Shown here: in pieces, positions 1 through 7,752 of the stretch
How positions within the stretch are numbered: the stretch's first letter is position 1
Layout: each line of letters starts with the position of its first letter
Assembly: GCF_943912385.1 (NCBI RefSeq)
Contig: NZ_CALTTY010000017.1
Coordinates: forward strand, 1 to 32,447
Direction of reading: 5' to 3'
Origin: an uncultured Anaerococcus sp.
GTDB lineage: Bacteria; Bacillota; Clostridia; Tissierellales; Peptoniphilaceae
DNA: 32,447 nucleotides
Program-made: the position numbers and the translations under genes
The notes under the pieces: generated by a model
Seen by the model: the letters and a program-made list of their open reading frames with translations, nothing else
Database searches by the model: none
Told to the model about the DNA's origin: nothing

Positions 1-347
1 GTACAACTTTTTGGGGGTACCATAGAGCGCGGAAAGTTCCCCTGGGCTCCCCCTTGGTCGAAGATTCAATAGTAAGTATAATAAAATTTTATAAGATAAA
101 AACCATATTAAGAATAAAGTATTTTACAGAAATAATCCTGGATTAATAGACTTACTTAGTGATAAAGCCCTAGGGGATTCCCTCTTTAGAGTAAATAAAA
201 TTAACACCTAATATACTAAAAACTATAACCTATCTAGGATAGAATAAGAATAAAAACCAACCCTTTTCTCCAAATAGAGATTACGCTGGTTTTAATCATG
301 ATATTTTTATAAAAATTTTTAGATCTTAAGAAATTTTAGAAAATTTC
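1..347. other. Non-coding left edge, 347 bp
   Basis: No convincing gene is visible. The first 60 bp are clearly richer in G and C than the rest of this AT-rich interval (runs of GGGGG, CCCC and CCCCC) and may be the tail of a repeat or RNA outside the window. Positions 60-250 are AT-rich and unremarkable. A weak terminator-like hairpin for the minus-strand gene at 348 lies at 253-293 and is listed separately. Confidence 0.4.
252..293 (-). terminator. Possible terminator of the M24-family gene
   Basis: Read on the minus strand, AAAACCA (293-287) can pair with TGGTTTT (259-253), followed by TTA. The 27-nt loop contains a smaller TCTC/GAGA hairpin. It sits about 55 bp beyond the stop codon at 348. 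The stem is AT-rich and the loop long, so the call is weak. Confidence 0.35.
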
Positions 348-1730
348 TTAATCCTCTACTACTAGGGCTGTTTCCTTATCTAGCATAAAGGGTCTCAAGT
401 ATGCAAGGGTGGATGCCATTGGTAGGAGGCTTTCATCTAGGTCTATATTTAGGTTTTCTTTTGTATAGGCTCTGCGTTTTTCTATCCTCGCCCATAGGTC
501 TGGGTAATTTTCCTCTATTTCTTTCCTTAGGCTTTCATCAGCAATGGCTACTGTAGACTCTGCTGAGACTCCTTGGTGGCCGGCTTGGTTCGGGATGAAG
601 TCTACTTGGAAAATCATGCCGGACTTTACCTTCCTGTCAGAACCTTTATAAAATGGCGAAGATAGCCATTCTTCATCTGCTGTTAGGTGGCCTGGGTTTA
701 GTTCCCAGCCGTACTTTTCTTGTGGGTAAAATTTGTTAAAGTCATCGTAAAATTCTCCACCAATTTTTCCTATTTTTACATTCTCTAGCCAGTAGACATA
801 GGCCTTAAAGTAGGGGACTACGACTTCTTCTAGGTAGCCAGGGTCGGTTTTCTCAAGTCCTTCTAGATTTTTTGCAGCATATCCTGCCCTTGAAGATAGG
901 CCTCCTTTATAGGCTACAGTCAAGGAGACCTTGTCATTTTCCTTAAGAGTTTTTTCTGTCGGATAAATATTAGCACCTACAAACCTGTCACCAAAGGCTG
1001 CTATGGTCACAACAGACTGGTACTGGCCGTCCTTGTTTAGGATGTCTCCTATCTCTAGCTCGCTTTTTCCTTCGGCTAGATTGTCATAGGCCGCAAGGAG
1101 GGCATCAGATGCGAGGCTTGCCCCGTATTCATAGCGGACAATTTCTTCTGCACTATTTGTAGCCCTAGCCCCATAACCAGGGTCCAAGTAAAGGTGGCTT
1201 GCGTTTACAAGCTTATCCCTGCCATATTTTTCAGAAAAGGCCTCTATGATAAAATGAGGGACAGCTGAAATTAGGTCTTTTTCTGAAAATTCTGGGCTTA
1301 GAAGCTTCCAGTCTACAAAGCCAATCTTTCCAGAATCGTCGATTTTTACATCATCCAGATAAGAAATAAAGGGTTTAAAATCTCCCATAGGCTGGTTAGG
1401 CAGGGAAAATAGTGGGACCTTTACCCCAGAGCTTTTGACCCTGGCAAATTTTGTCTTGTTGAAGTTTTCATTGCCAAGCATCAGACTTGAAGTACCGTCC
1501 TTATTTATAATCTGGAGGGCTTCCTCAAACCTTGGTATAAAACCTGTCAGGTACTCAAAATTTGATCCGTGCTCCTTGTCTGCATAGACAACCAGGGATG
1601 AAATTCCAAAGTCCTCCATCCTATCAAGTACCTTTTTAAGCCTTAGGTCAAAGGTCTTATCTGATAAGATTACCGGTTTTCCACTATTGTCAGGCGCCGG
1701 TGCCTGGATTTTTTTATAGCTAATATTCAT
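348..1730 (-). CDS. M24-family (creatinase/aminopeptidase P-like) protein, metal site degenerate
   Basis: A 460-residue protein with the two-part layout of Xaa-Pro peptidases: an N-terminal creatinase-N-like half (about 25-165, with LVVYADKEHGSNFEYLTGF) and a C-terminal pita-bread half (about 190-440). The usual five metal ligands (Asp, Asp, His, Glu, Glu) are mostly absent. The first Asp region reads KVSLTVAYKGG and the second SSRAGYAAK. The His region, NPGHLTADEEW, keeps a His. The Glu before the turn is Asp in MIFQVDFIP, and the last Glu survives in GVSAESTVAI. It is therefore probably not a normal dinuclear metallopeptidase; a binding role or altered chemistry is possible. An AGGAGG site lies just before the ATG at 1730. 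It is transcribed alone, divergently from the surface-protein gene. The fold assignment is fairly secure, the activity is not. Confidence 0.7.
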   Translation of the reverse strand: MNISYKKIQAPAPDNSGKPVILSDKTFDLRLKKVLDRMEDFGISSLVVYADKEHGSNFEYLTGFIPRFEEALQIINKDGTSSLMLGNENFNKTKFARVKSSGVKVPLFSLPNQPMGDFKPFISYLDDVKIDDSGKIGFVDWKLLSPEFSEKDLISAVPHFIIEAFSEKYGRDKLVNASHLYLDPGYGARATNSAEEIVRYEYGASLASDALLAAYDNLAEGKSELEIGDILNKDGQYQSVVTIAAFGDRFVGANIYPTEKTLKENDKVSLTVAYKGGLSSRAGYAAKNLEGLEKTDPGYLEEVVVPYFKAYVYWLENVKIGKIGGEFYDDFNKFYPQEKYGWELNPGHLTADEEWLSSPFYKGSDRKVKSGMIFQVDFIPNQAGHQGVSAESTVAIADESLRKEIEENYPDLWARIEKRRAYTKENLNIDLDESLLPMASTLAYLRPFMLDKETALVVED

Positions 1731-1845
1731 CTAATCCTCCTATATATCCTATAGCAAAATTTAATCATATAATAGTTACTATACAATAAAGTGAAAATTT
1801 ATAAAGAATTTAAAACTTTTATGCATTTATATAAGGCCCTTCCTA

Positions 1846-1873
1846 TTGATTTTATCAAAAATTTAAATATAAT
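1846..1873 (+). promoter_or_regulatory. Sigma-A-type promoter of the surface-protein gene
   Basis: TTGATT at 1846-1851 and a perfect TATAAT at 1868-1873 are separated by 16 bp, about 40 bp before the ATG at 1913. Confidence 0.6.
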
Positions 1874-1912
1874 GATTGTAGTATATTTTATTAAAGAACA
1901 AAAGGAAGAGTT

Positions 1913-3268
1913 ATGAACAAATTTAAGAAAACCCTAGCCACAGCCCTAGCCCTAGGCCTTGTATTTGGCCAAAACCCTATGGCACTGGCAGATGAAAATA
2001 AAGAACAAAGTCCAGCCCTATTTGAAATCCTAACAGCAGATGGGGCAGACGAGAAAGACGAAAAAGAAGTAAATACAGAAGAAACTGAGGCCAAAGAAGA
2101 GCCTACAAATAAGGAAAATCCTTATGAATCTGATCCTGCCTACAAGGAAGAATTTGATGCAAGGTATGCCCTTTATGAAAAGGTCGAACATGCAAGACAT
2201 ATAGAAGAAATCGACGAAAGTAAGTTTATCGATATCTTAAATAAAAAAGAAGCAGGCAAGGAAGACCTAGAAAAGGCTAGATCTGAGCTTTCTAAACTTA
2301 TCGATCAAGCTAGTGAAAAAGTCGCCCTAGACCTAGATATAGAAGCTATGAAGGAAGATGTAAAAGACTATATCCTATACGGCAAGCTTTTTTATGGGGA
2401 TAAGCTCGATAAATCAGACATCAAAAATCTCTACCTAGCCTATGAAGCCGCAATCAACTCCTACTCCTACACCAAGTCAGATGATGAGGTCAAAAAAGAC
2501 CTAAATCCAGGCTTTGAAGAAGTCTATAATTACATCTTAGAAGTCGATAAAAAGGTAGAAGAAAAGACTGAAATTACAGAAGAAGATAAGAAAAAGACAT
2601 CAGAACTCTTTGAAAAACTATCAGAGACAATAAGGGCAAACAAGGGAAAAAATCTCATCTATGAGTCAACTGACCTAGAGGGAGCAAGCTACTTATCAGA
2701 TACTGATGAGTCCGATGGAGAGGTTAAAAATAAGGATTCTGCATTTTATAATGCCGATGAAGATGAAAGACCAGGTATCAAACAAGCCTATCTTGACCTT
2801 ACAGATGACCAAAGAACATACCTAGATAATATCAATAAAAATAATGATACTTATGTCGACGATGAAGAAATAAAAGCAGATGGAAAATATGAGCTTCCCC
2901 TAGATGATAGTAATTTTATCAAGCCTTTTTATGGAAATCCAGATAAGGAAGAAGAAAAAAAGGCAGAAATAAGTTCAACCGAAGTGGCAAATGAATCGAA
3001 AAACGAAACAAGTAAAGACCAAACACCAGCCACATCCACTCCAGATAACCCACAATCTGGCACACCAGAAACAGTCACCATATCAAAGGGCGACGGTGAT
3101 AAAAATACAGGTGATAAGGAAGAAAAAAATACATCCTATACCACAGCCGCAAGCCAGGTAAGGACAGGTATCAAGGGAGTCGGCTACCTAGGCATAATCC
3201 TAATAATAGCCCTCGGAGCATATTTTGTAATGGTAAAAAAGAAAAAAGATGAAGAAGAAAATAAATAA
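1913..3268 (+). CDS. Acidic surface protein with C-terminal anchor
   Basis: A 451-residue protein of unknown function. Residues 1-26 form a signal peptide (KKTLATALALGLVFG core, likely cut after MALA). The body is very rich in Glu, Asp and Lys and is predicted mostly helical, with a low-complexity Thr/Ser/Pro/Glu stretch at about 345-410. The C-terminus has a hydrophobic segment (GYLGIILIIALGAYFVMV) followed by KKKKDEEENK, the usual layout of a sortase substrate or tail-anchored wall protein. No LPXTG is present; SQVRTGIKG sits where the sorting motif would be. It probably lies at the cell surface. An AGGAAGAG ribosome site precedes the ATG; the gene has its own promoter and terminator. No catalytic motif was recognised. 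Confidence 0.75.
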   Translation: MNKFKKTLATALALGLVFGQNPMALADENKEQSPALFEILTADGADEKDEKEVNTEETEAKEEPTNKENPYESDPAYKEEFDARYALYEKVEHARHIEEIDESKFIDILNKKEAGKEDLEKARSELSKLIDQASEKVALDLDIEAMKEDVKDYILYGKLFYGDKLDKSDIKNLYLAYEAAINSYSYTKSDDEVKKDLNPGFEEVYNYILEVDKKVEEKTEITEEDKKKTSELFEKLSETIRANKGKNLIYESTDLEGASYLSDTDESDGEVKNKDSAFYNADEDERPGIKQAYLDLTDDQRTYLDNINKNNDTYVDDEEIKADGKYELPLDDSNFIKPFYGNPDKEEEKKAEISSTEVANESKNETSKDQTPATSTPDNPQSGTPETVTISKGDGDKNTGDKEEKNTSYTTAASQVRTGIKGVGYLGIILIIALGAYFVMVKKKKDEEENK

Positions 3269-3276
3269 AATCTAAG

Positions 3277-3301
3277 GAGGATCTGACAAGGTCCTCTTTT
3301 T
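3277..3301 (+). terminator. Intrinsic terminator of the surface-protein gene
   Basis: GAGGATC (3277-3283) pairs with GGTCCTC (3290-3296) with one G-U, loop TGACAA, then five T. It starts 9 bp after the stop codon. Confidence 0.75.
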
Positions 3302-3311
3302 GCTTGGAAAA

Positions 3312-3349
3312 CTGACTTTTCTTTTCCTTTTATTATAATAAAGTATAAT
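3312..3349 (+). promoter_or_regulatory. Probable promoter of the lipoprotein gene
   Basis: Two TATAAT boxes occur (3334-3339 and 3344-3349). CTGACT at 3312-3317 is 16 bp before the first; TTTTCC at 3322-3327 is 16 bp before the second. Which one is used cannot be told. Confidence 0.4.
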
Positions 3350-3374
3350 AGCTTAAAAACTTAAGGAGATAAAG

Positions 3375-4808
3375 ATGACAAAGAAAATCCTAGCCCTAGG
3401 ACTAAGCCTTATTCTTGTAGCCTGCACTCCCCTAACAAACAAGGAGGGTCCTGAGAATACAAAAAATGATGCGAGTGCTGGAAAGAATGACCAAGAGGTA
3501 AAGATAGTAAAGGCTAAGTATAAAAATTCTGCAAAAAATAAGCTAGATAAAAAAGATACAGATAAAGATACCGACAGGAATATATCAAGCCAAGCCTCTG
3601 ATATTTTTCTACAGCTAAAGGGAAGGGAATTTAACTCCTACCTGACCAATGGCAGCGAGAGGATCTTCTTCTATGAAGATGGTCGTTTTGACGGAGCCTC
3701 ATGGAGTGGAGATGGTGTATCCATGATAGCAAACCTCTATACAGGTAAGCTTTCAAATCCAAGAAGAATAGACGATAAGACCTATGCTGTAACGCTTAAA
3801 AGCCTAGACTACCAGAGCCCTACATCAGGCTCAGAGTCAAGAGATGGAGTTAAAATAAGTTATACAAGGTCGCAATATTTTGATAAAAACATGGTAGGAG
3901 ATGAATACCTAATCCACCTGCCAGGAACAGAACTTGCTGACCTTGATAGAAATGATACAGGCTACATGCTCGACTACGACCCAGATGTAGAAAATGGGAA
4001 AATTAATATGTATAGCTTCTCAAAAGAAGGACTTAACCTTTATACCCAAGCTAAAAGCTGTCTCTTTTTGACAGAATCTAAAAATGCCCAGAAAAAAACC
4101 ATAAATCCAGGCGAAAACTACTTCACAACAGATAGTTATGGAGATAATTACAAGGCTAAGCCAGAAGCTAAGAAAAAGGAAAAAGTAAAGCCCCAAAATG
4201 GTCCTAAAAAAACCACCGGTATGAACAAGACTCCAGAAGCTCTAGGGATGCTCGACCATGCTACACAAATCGATATGGGAGACGTATTTATAACAAACTA
4301 TAAAAAATCTAAGGAAAAAGCTATCGATCAAGTAATAGAATCAGAAAATAGCTATAACTTCATAAAAGATAGGCCTCAAGCTTTTTACAATATAGACTAC
4401 TCAGTAAACTACCTAGACAGGCTAGAAGATAAGACCCTAAGCGATGTTGACTTTGAAGATGATGAACAGCCAATAATCAAGGTCCTCGGAGAAATAATAG
4501 ACAGTAGAAGACTAGAACCATCTTATGATAGTGATAACCAGTACGTAAATATCTATGAACACACCCTCCTAGCCAGTAAAAGAGACGGCGAACTCATCCT
4601 AATAAGCCTCGACTTCATGGGAGACATCGAAACCGCAACCTTCGTCACAGAAGAAGGTACCGACCTAGTAAAAACCTGGGCCCTCCCCCTTGCCACCTAC
4701 ACCATAGACCACAAAGACTACGGAAAGATAAAAGTCTACAAATTTGCCGGAGGCGAAGGCATGCAAGAAGCTGCCTTTGAGAAATATGGGGAGACTTATG
4801 GGTTTTAG
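3375..4808 (+). CDS. Lipoprotein of unknown function, 477 aa
   Basis: The N-terminus MTKKILALGLSLILVAC is a lipoprotein signal with a lipobox ending at Cys17, so the mature protein should be lipid-anchored outside the membrane. A charged Lys/Asp/Asn linker (about 18-70) is followed by a globular region at about 75-220 containing FFYEDGRFDG, TGKL...RIDDKTYAV and GDEYLIHLPGTELADL. This region resembles the shorter lipoprotein at 30244-30867. After a Lys/Pro-rich linker (about 255-285) comes a second domain (about 290-477) of unknown kind. An AAGGAG site precedes the ATG and a promoter lies in 3312-3349. Late codons are GC-richer than those of the accessory genes that follow, which marks this gene as the left flank of the defence block. 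Confidence 0.7.
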   Translation: MTKKILALGLSLILVACTPLTNKEGPENTKNDASAGKNDQEVKIVKAKYKNSAKNKLDKKDTDKDTDRNISSQASDIFLQLKGREFNSYLTNGSERIFFYEDGRFDGASWSGDGVSMIANLYTGKLSNPRRIDDKTYAVTLKSLDYQSPTSGSESRDGVKISYTRSQYFDKNMVGDEYLIHLPGTELADLDRNDTGYMLDYDPDVENGKINMYSFSKEGLNLYTQAKSCLFLTESKNAQKKTINPGENYFTTDSYGDNYKAKPEAKKKEKVKPQNGPKKTTGMNKTPEALGMLDHATQIDMGDVFITNYKKSKEKAIDQVIESENSYNFIKDRPQAFYNIDYSVNYLDRLEDKTLSDVDFEDDEQPIIKVLGEIIDSRRLEPSYDSDNQYVNIYEHTLLASKRDGELILISLDFMGDIETATFVTEEGTDLVKTWALPLATYTIDHKDYGKIKVYKFAGGEGMQEAAFEKYGETYGF

Positions 4809-4828
4809 GTAAAATAAAGGTTAATATT

Positions 4829-5080
4829 ATGAATATAAAAACTCGGAAATTATTAAAAAAAATTAAACAACAAAAGGAACTTAATACTAAAGAACAACTT
4901 GAATATTGGAGGAGAGAACTAGAAAATAACTCTAATGAGGAAGAACTACTTCGAAATAGATTCAAAGAATTAAAAGAAGAAGGAATGATAAATATATTCT
5001 GGGCAGATGATTTGCCTCAATATACAACTATTACTGAAAAAGGTATATCTTATTGTTATTTCTTGCAAAAAGGAAAATAA
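4829..5080 (+). CDS. Small winged-helix-like protein, 83 aa
   Basis: A Lys/Glu-rich N-terminal helix (about 1-45) is followed by LRNRFKELKEEGMINIFWADDLPQ and TTITEKGISYCYFL. The pattern 'helix - L.EEG.I - acidic turn - .LTEKG..Y' is typical of small winged-helix proteins such as the YjcQ group found in phages and plasmids; this is a pattern match, not a proven assignment. AAAGG lies 8 nt before the ATG. Codon use is AT-rich (AAT, TTA, AAA), unlike the upstream lipoprotein and like the CBASS genes, so it is probably the first gene of the imported block. Confidence 0.6.
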   Translation: MNIKTRKLLKKIKQQKELNTKEQLEYWRRELENNSNEEELLRNRFKELKEEGMINIFWADDLPQYTTITEKGISYCYFLQKGK

Positions 5081-5170
5081 TTTTTAAAAAGTTTTCTGAA
5101 TTTTTTAAAAATAATTAAAAAATAAATCCTAATAATATTTAAAGTAATATATAAGAAAAGAGTATGATAA

Positions 5171-5209
5171 CTCTCCCAGGTTAATCTTACAAACAACTGG
5201 GAGGGTTTT
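5171..5209 (+). terminator. Intrinsic terminator after the small ORF
   Basis: CTCTCCCAG (5171-5179) pairs with CTGGGAGGG (5197-5205) through nine pairs including one G-U, followed by TTTT. A small AGAGT/ACTCT hairpin partly overlaps its 5' side. There is no T run on the other strand, so it serves the plus-strand gene ending at 5080. Confidence 0.65.
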
Positions 5210-5298
5210 AATATTCATATTTTAGTTATAGTTTAGATTTATTTAAAAATTTAATTAAATATTTTCTACTATAACACACAATATAATTTCTGTTTGTA

Positions 5299-6213
5299 CT
5301 ACAATGCAATAACATGAGTCCCTTTATATTTACTTTTCATTCCTAACAAGTCACTATTTTCCGATAATATTTTGAATGTATGGTTAGCAATATTATCATC
5401 TAGATTTGACGTGCCAAGTTTCATACCATATGCTTTAATTTCTTCTGAAGTTGCAAAAATATACGAATTTGATTCATTAAGCATTAGATTTCTAAATATT
5501 TTCTCTTGTTTGTCTGTTAGAATTACCTCTACAACATCTGCTAATAACAATTCATAATGTCTAAATCCATTATTAGTTATTTCAGTAATATGCCTTCCAT
5601 CATACCTATATGATAATTTACCAAAATCTTCCTTTTTTTAAATATTTGGAGTAAATAATTCTTCTTCAAATTCTCTTGAAAGGTTATAAACATTCTCACG
5701 GTTCTTAGTTTTATTAAATCGTCTCATAAATTTCTTTAAATACTTATTCTTTATAAGAAGTCTGTAATCTCTTTTTGTAACTTTGTCTACTGGTATACAA
5801 TCATCATTTTCTACATGAAATTTCTTATTTAAATAATTTGCTTCTTCTTCATTAAACTTGTATGCCCCACCAACTGGTTGATATTTACCCGTTCTGGAAT
5901 TTGGCACCAAAAAATATTTTCCGTTAACCTTTATTCTAAATAAATATGCAAATGATACTCTAATGATTGTATCATTATTTAGTTTACCAAGTTTTTCTAA
6001 ATTTTTTTGGCTTCTTTTCCAACTTGGGTAATTTATCAAGTCAAACAATAAATTCTTAGCCGAATTAAAGGTAATTCCAAAAATCTCTTTTAAAATAAAC
6101 CCTACTATAAAAAGAATAAATTTTGTGAAAAGATTTTGTGATAGGTACATTGCAATAGCTAGTATTATAAGAATGATTATATAGCTTACAAGTTTTAATA
6201 TATTTTCCCTCAT
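5299..6213 (-). pseudogene. CBASS 2TM-NUDIX effector, interrupted by one in-frame TAA
   Basis: From 6213 the frame encodes 191 residues, stops at TAA (5640-5638), then stays open in the same frame for a further 112 residues to 5299; ignoring the stop gives about 304 residues. Residues 8-50 hold two membrane segments (VSYIIILIILAIAMYL and FILFIVGFILKEIFGI). Then follows a SMODS-associated NUDIX domain: VSFAYLFRIKVNGKYFLV, GKYQPVGGAYKFNEEEANYL, a Nudix-helix core SREFEEEL (residues 179-186) and, after the stop, SYRYDGRHITEI and YELLLADVVEVIL. These are one continuous domain, so the stop cuts it after the Nudix helix. TTA-to-TAA is the simplest cause. The gene begins 2 bp after the CD-NTase stop with a good ribosome site. 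Membrane NUDIX effectors are known in CBASS. As written it makes a truncated effector unless the stop is read through or is a sequence error. Confidence 0.82.
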
Positions 6214-6215
6214 TC

Positions 6216-7580
6216 TTACTCACCTATGGGAACATCAACATGACCAATTGCCACACATACATTATCTTTTATTAGGTAACATTCAATATAATGAGGTCCT
6301 GCAAAAGATGTAGGCTCTTCAATTACTTTTCCTCTATTCTCTATTTGACCTCTTACACAATTTCTTCTTATAGCTTCGATGCCAACATTTCTCACTTTCC
6401 AAAGAATTTTATCATATTTAGGGCAATTAGTGTCCCTAATCTTACACCTTACGCTAAAATTATAAGGGACACATTTCTTAAAGAACTTTGATCTCTCTTT
6501 TAAATATCTATAAATACTTGTTTCTCTAAAACCATCGCTTGAAACTCTGCAATCAATGGATATATCATATATTTCCATAACTGGATAAATATCATATATA
6601 AATTCTTCCGTGTTGTTATAATCTAAATTATTAATAACTTTATCGTTTTGTTTATTAATTAATTCATAGAAATACTCACAATTGAAAAATTTAGACCATG
6701 ATTGTAATGCTTCAGACTCAATACAATCAAAATCAAATAAAACATCCAATTCTTCTAATTTAGATTCTAGTCTGTTTTTCCAATTTTTCATACGAATATA
6801 ATCTATTTCTCGATTTACTAATGGACGATTATTATCAACAGGAGCGTTAACTTCTAAACTATTCTTTAATTTTCTAACAATCTCTTTCATTGTGTAATAG
6901 AAAATCTCATCTAATCTTTCGTATGTTAAATCAATGCATTCAGAGCAAACAACCGTTTGTATAAGCCCAGATGGCATTTCTTTCCATGTTTCACGCGACC
7001 TACAAAATGTTTTTGATAGCCTTATTACTTTTCTTAAAATATCTCCTTTTTCTTTTATTTCATCCTTAAACCGATCTTCTAAGGCTTTTAGATCTCTTGC
7101 TGACCATTTAGAACCAGCGTGCTCATATGTATAACTTTCTTCCCAATCATAGTCCTTAAATCTTCTATATATTGCAAAATCTACATGGTATCCTTCAGAA
7201 TATTTTATTCTAACGCAACTTGTTTTTACTTCTGGATCTTCCGTGAATTGCCAGGTTTCTTTTTTCAATGCATTAGAAACCATATTTCTAGTGGCTAAAG
7301 GTCCCATATCACCTAAATTCTCTTTCTCAAAAACAATACCTACATCAATATCATAATCATTAAGATCATTTTGAACAACCGTATGCATTGCCATACTTCC
7401 CTGAATTCTATCTTCCGAAACTTTGTAAGATGTTTTGTTTTCTTCATTGTATTTTTCAATGCCTTTTTTTAATCTATCTACATTTAGCTTTCTTTTTTCA
7501 CGTAACTCATTTTGTTTTGACTCAGGTAAAACAACTTTTTCTCTATAATATTTATTAAATTCTGTAGAACAATCGTACAT
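6216..7580 (-). CDS. CBASS CD-NTase (SMODS nucleotidyltransferase) with AGS-C sensor
   Basis: A 454-residue cyclic-oligonucleotide synthase of the cGAS/DncV-like family; on phage infection such enzymes make a cyclic nucleotide that activates the effector. The nucleotidyltransferase core is intact: GSMAMHT at 61-67 (the GS motif), catalytic DID at 77-79 in DYDIDVGIVF, and the third Asp at 134 in YHVDFAIY. The C-terminus (about 370-454) matches the adenylyl/guanylyl and SMODS C-terminal sensor domain: KILWKVRNVGIEAIRRN, RGQIENRGKV, AGPHYIECYLIKDN and VAIGHVDVPIG. GAGGTGAG precedes the ATG. With the downstream effector it forms a two-gene, type-I-like CBASS operon; no Cap2/Cap3, HORMA or TRIP13 genes are present. 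The cyclase clade and its product cannot be told from the sequence. Codon use is strongly AT-biased, a sign of transfer. Confidence 0.9.
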   Translation of the reverse strand: MYDCSTEFNKYYREKVVLPESKQNELREKRKLNVDRLKKGIEKYNEENKTSYKVSEDRIQGSMAMHTVVQNDLNDYDIDVGIVFEKENLGDMGPLATRNMVSNALKKETWQFTEDPEVKTSCVRIKYSEGYHVDFAIYRRFKDYDWEESYTYEHAGSKWSARDLKALEDRFKDEIKEKGDILRKVIRLSKTFCRSRETWKEMPSGLIQTVVCSECIDLTYERLDEIFYYTMKEIVRKLKNSLEVNAPVDNNRPLVNREIDYIRMKNWKNRLESKLEELDVLFDFDCIESEALQSWSKFFNCEYFYELINKQNDKVINNLDYNNTEEFIYDIYPVMEIYDISIDCRVSSDGFRETSIYRYLKERSKFFKKCVPYNFSVRCKIRDTNCPKYDKILWKVRNVGIEAIRRNCVRGQIENRGKVIEEPTSFAGPHYIECYLIKDNVCVAIGHVDVPIGE

Positions 7581-7633
7581 TAACTCACCTCTTTTTTACT
7601 TAAATTAAAATAATATTATAATATATTTATTGT

Positions 7634-7670
7634 ACTTTAACTGTCCATAAAGGTCAAAGATAGTTAAAGT
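7634..7670. promoter_or_regulatory. Inverted repeat, possible operator between divergent defence operons
   Basis: ACTTTAACT (7634-7642) is repeated inverted as AGTTAAAGT (7662-7670), and a third partial copy TTAACTTT lies at 7680-7687. The repeat sits between the -10 regions of the CD-NTase gene (minus) and the split methyltransferase gene (plus). A shared operator is the natural reading, but no regulator gene lies next to it. Confidence 0.5.
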
Positions 7671-7679
7671 TTTGCCTAT

Positions 7680-7707
7680 TTAACTTTATTGGCTTAAACG
7701 ATATAAT
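7680..7707 (+). promoter_or_regulatory. Promoter of the split methyltransferase operon
   Basis: TTAACT (7680-7685) and a perfect TATAAT (7702-7707) are 16 bp apart. The -35 box coincides with the partial third copy of the TTAACTTT repeat. GAGG at 7744-7747 is the ribosome site for the ATG at 7753. Confidence 0.55.
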
Positions 7708-7752
7708 ATTAGTAATAATTTAATTCTTTACTTTATTAGATTTGAGGTTATT

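Noticed and set aside
1..60. End of a tmRNA, SRP RNA or rRNA gene
   Set aside because: No tag-peptide, CCA end, GGAA tetraloop motif or known rRNA end could be recognised in the 60 bases.
1891..2094. Minus-strand frame inside the surface-protein gene
   Set aside because: It is antisense to a gene with a clear promoter, signal peptide and terminator; Ser-rich composition is just the complement of Glu-rich coding.
5299..5550. Separate 83-residue gene starting at TTG
   Set aside because: The same frame continues upstream to the effector's stop codon and its sequence completes the NUDIX domain, so it is the tail of the broken effector.
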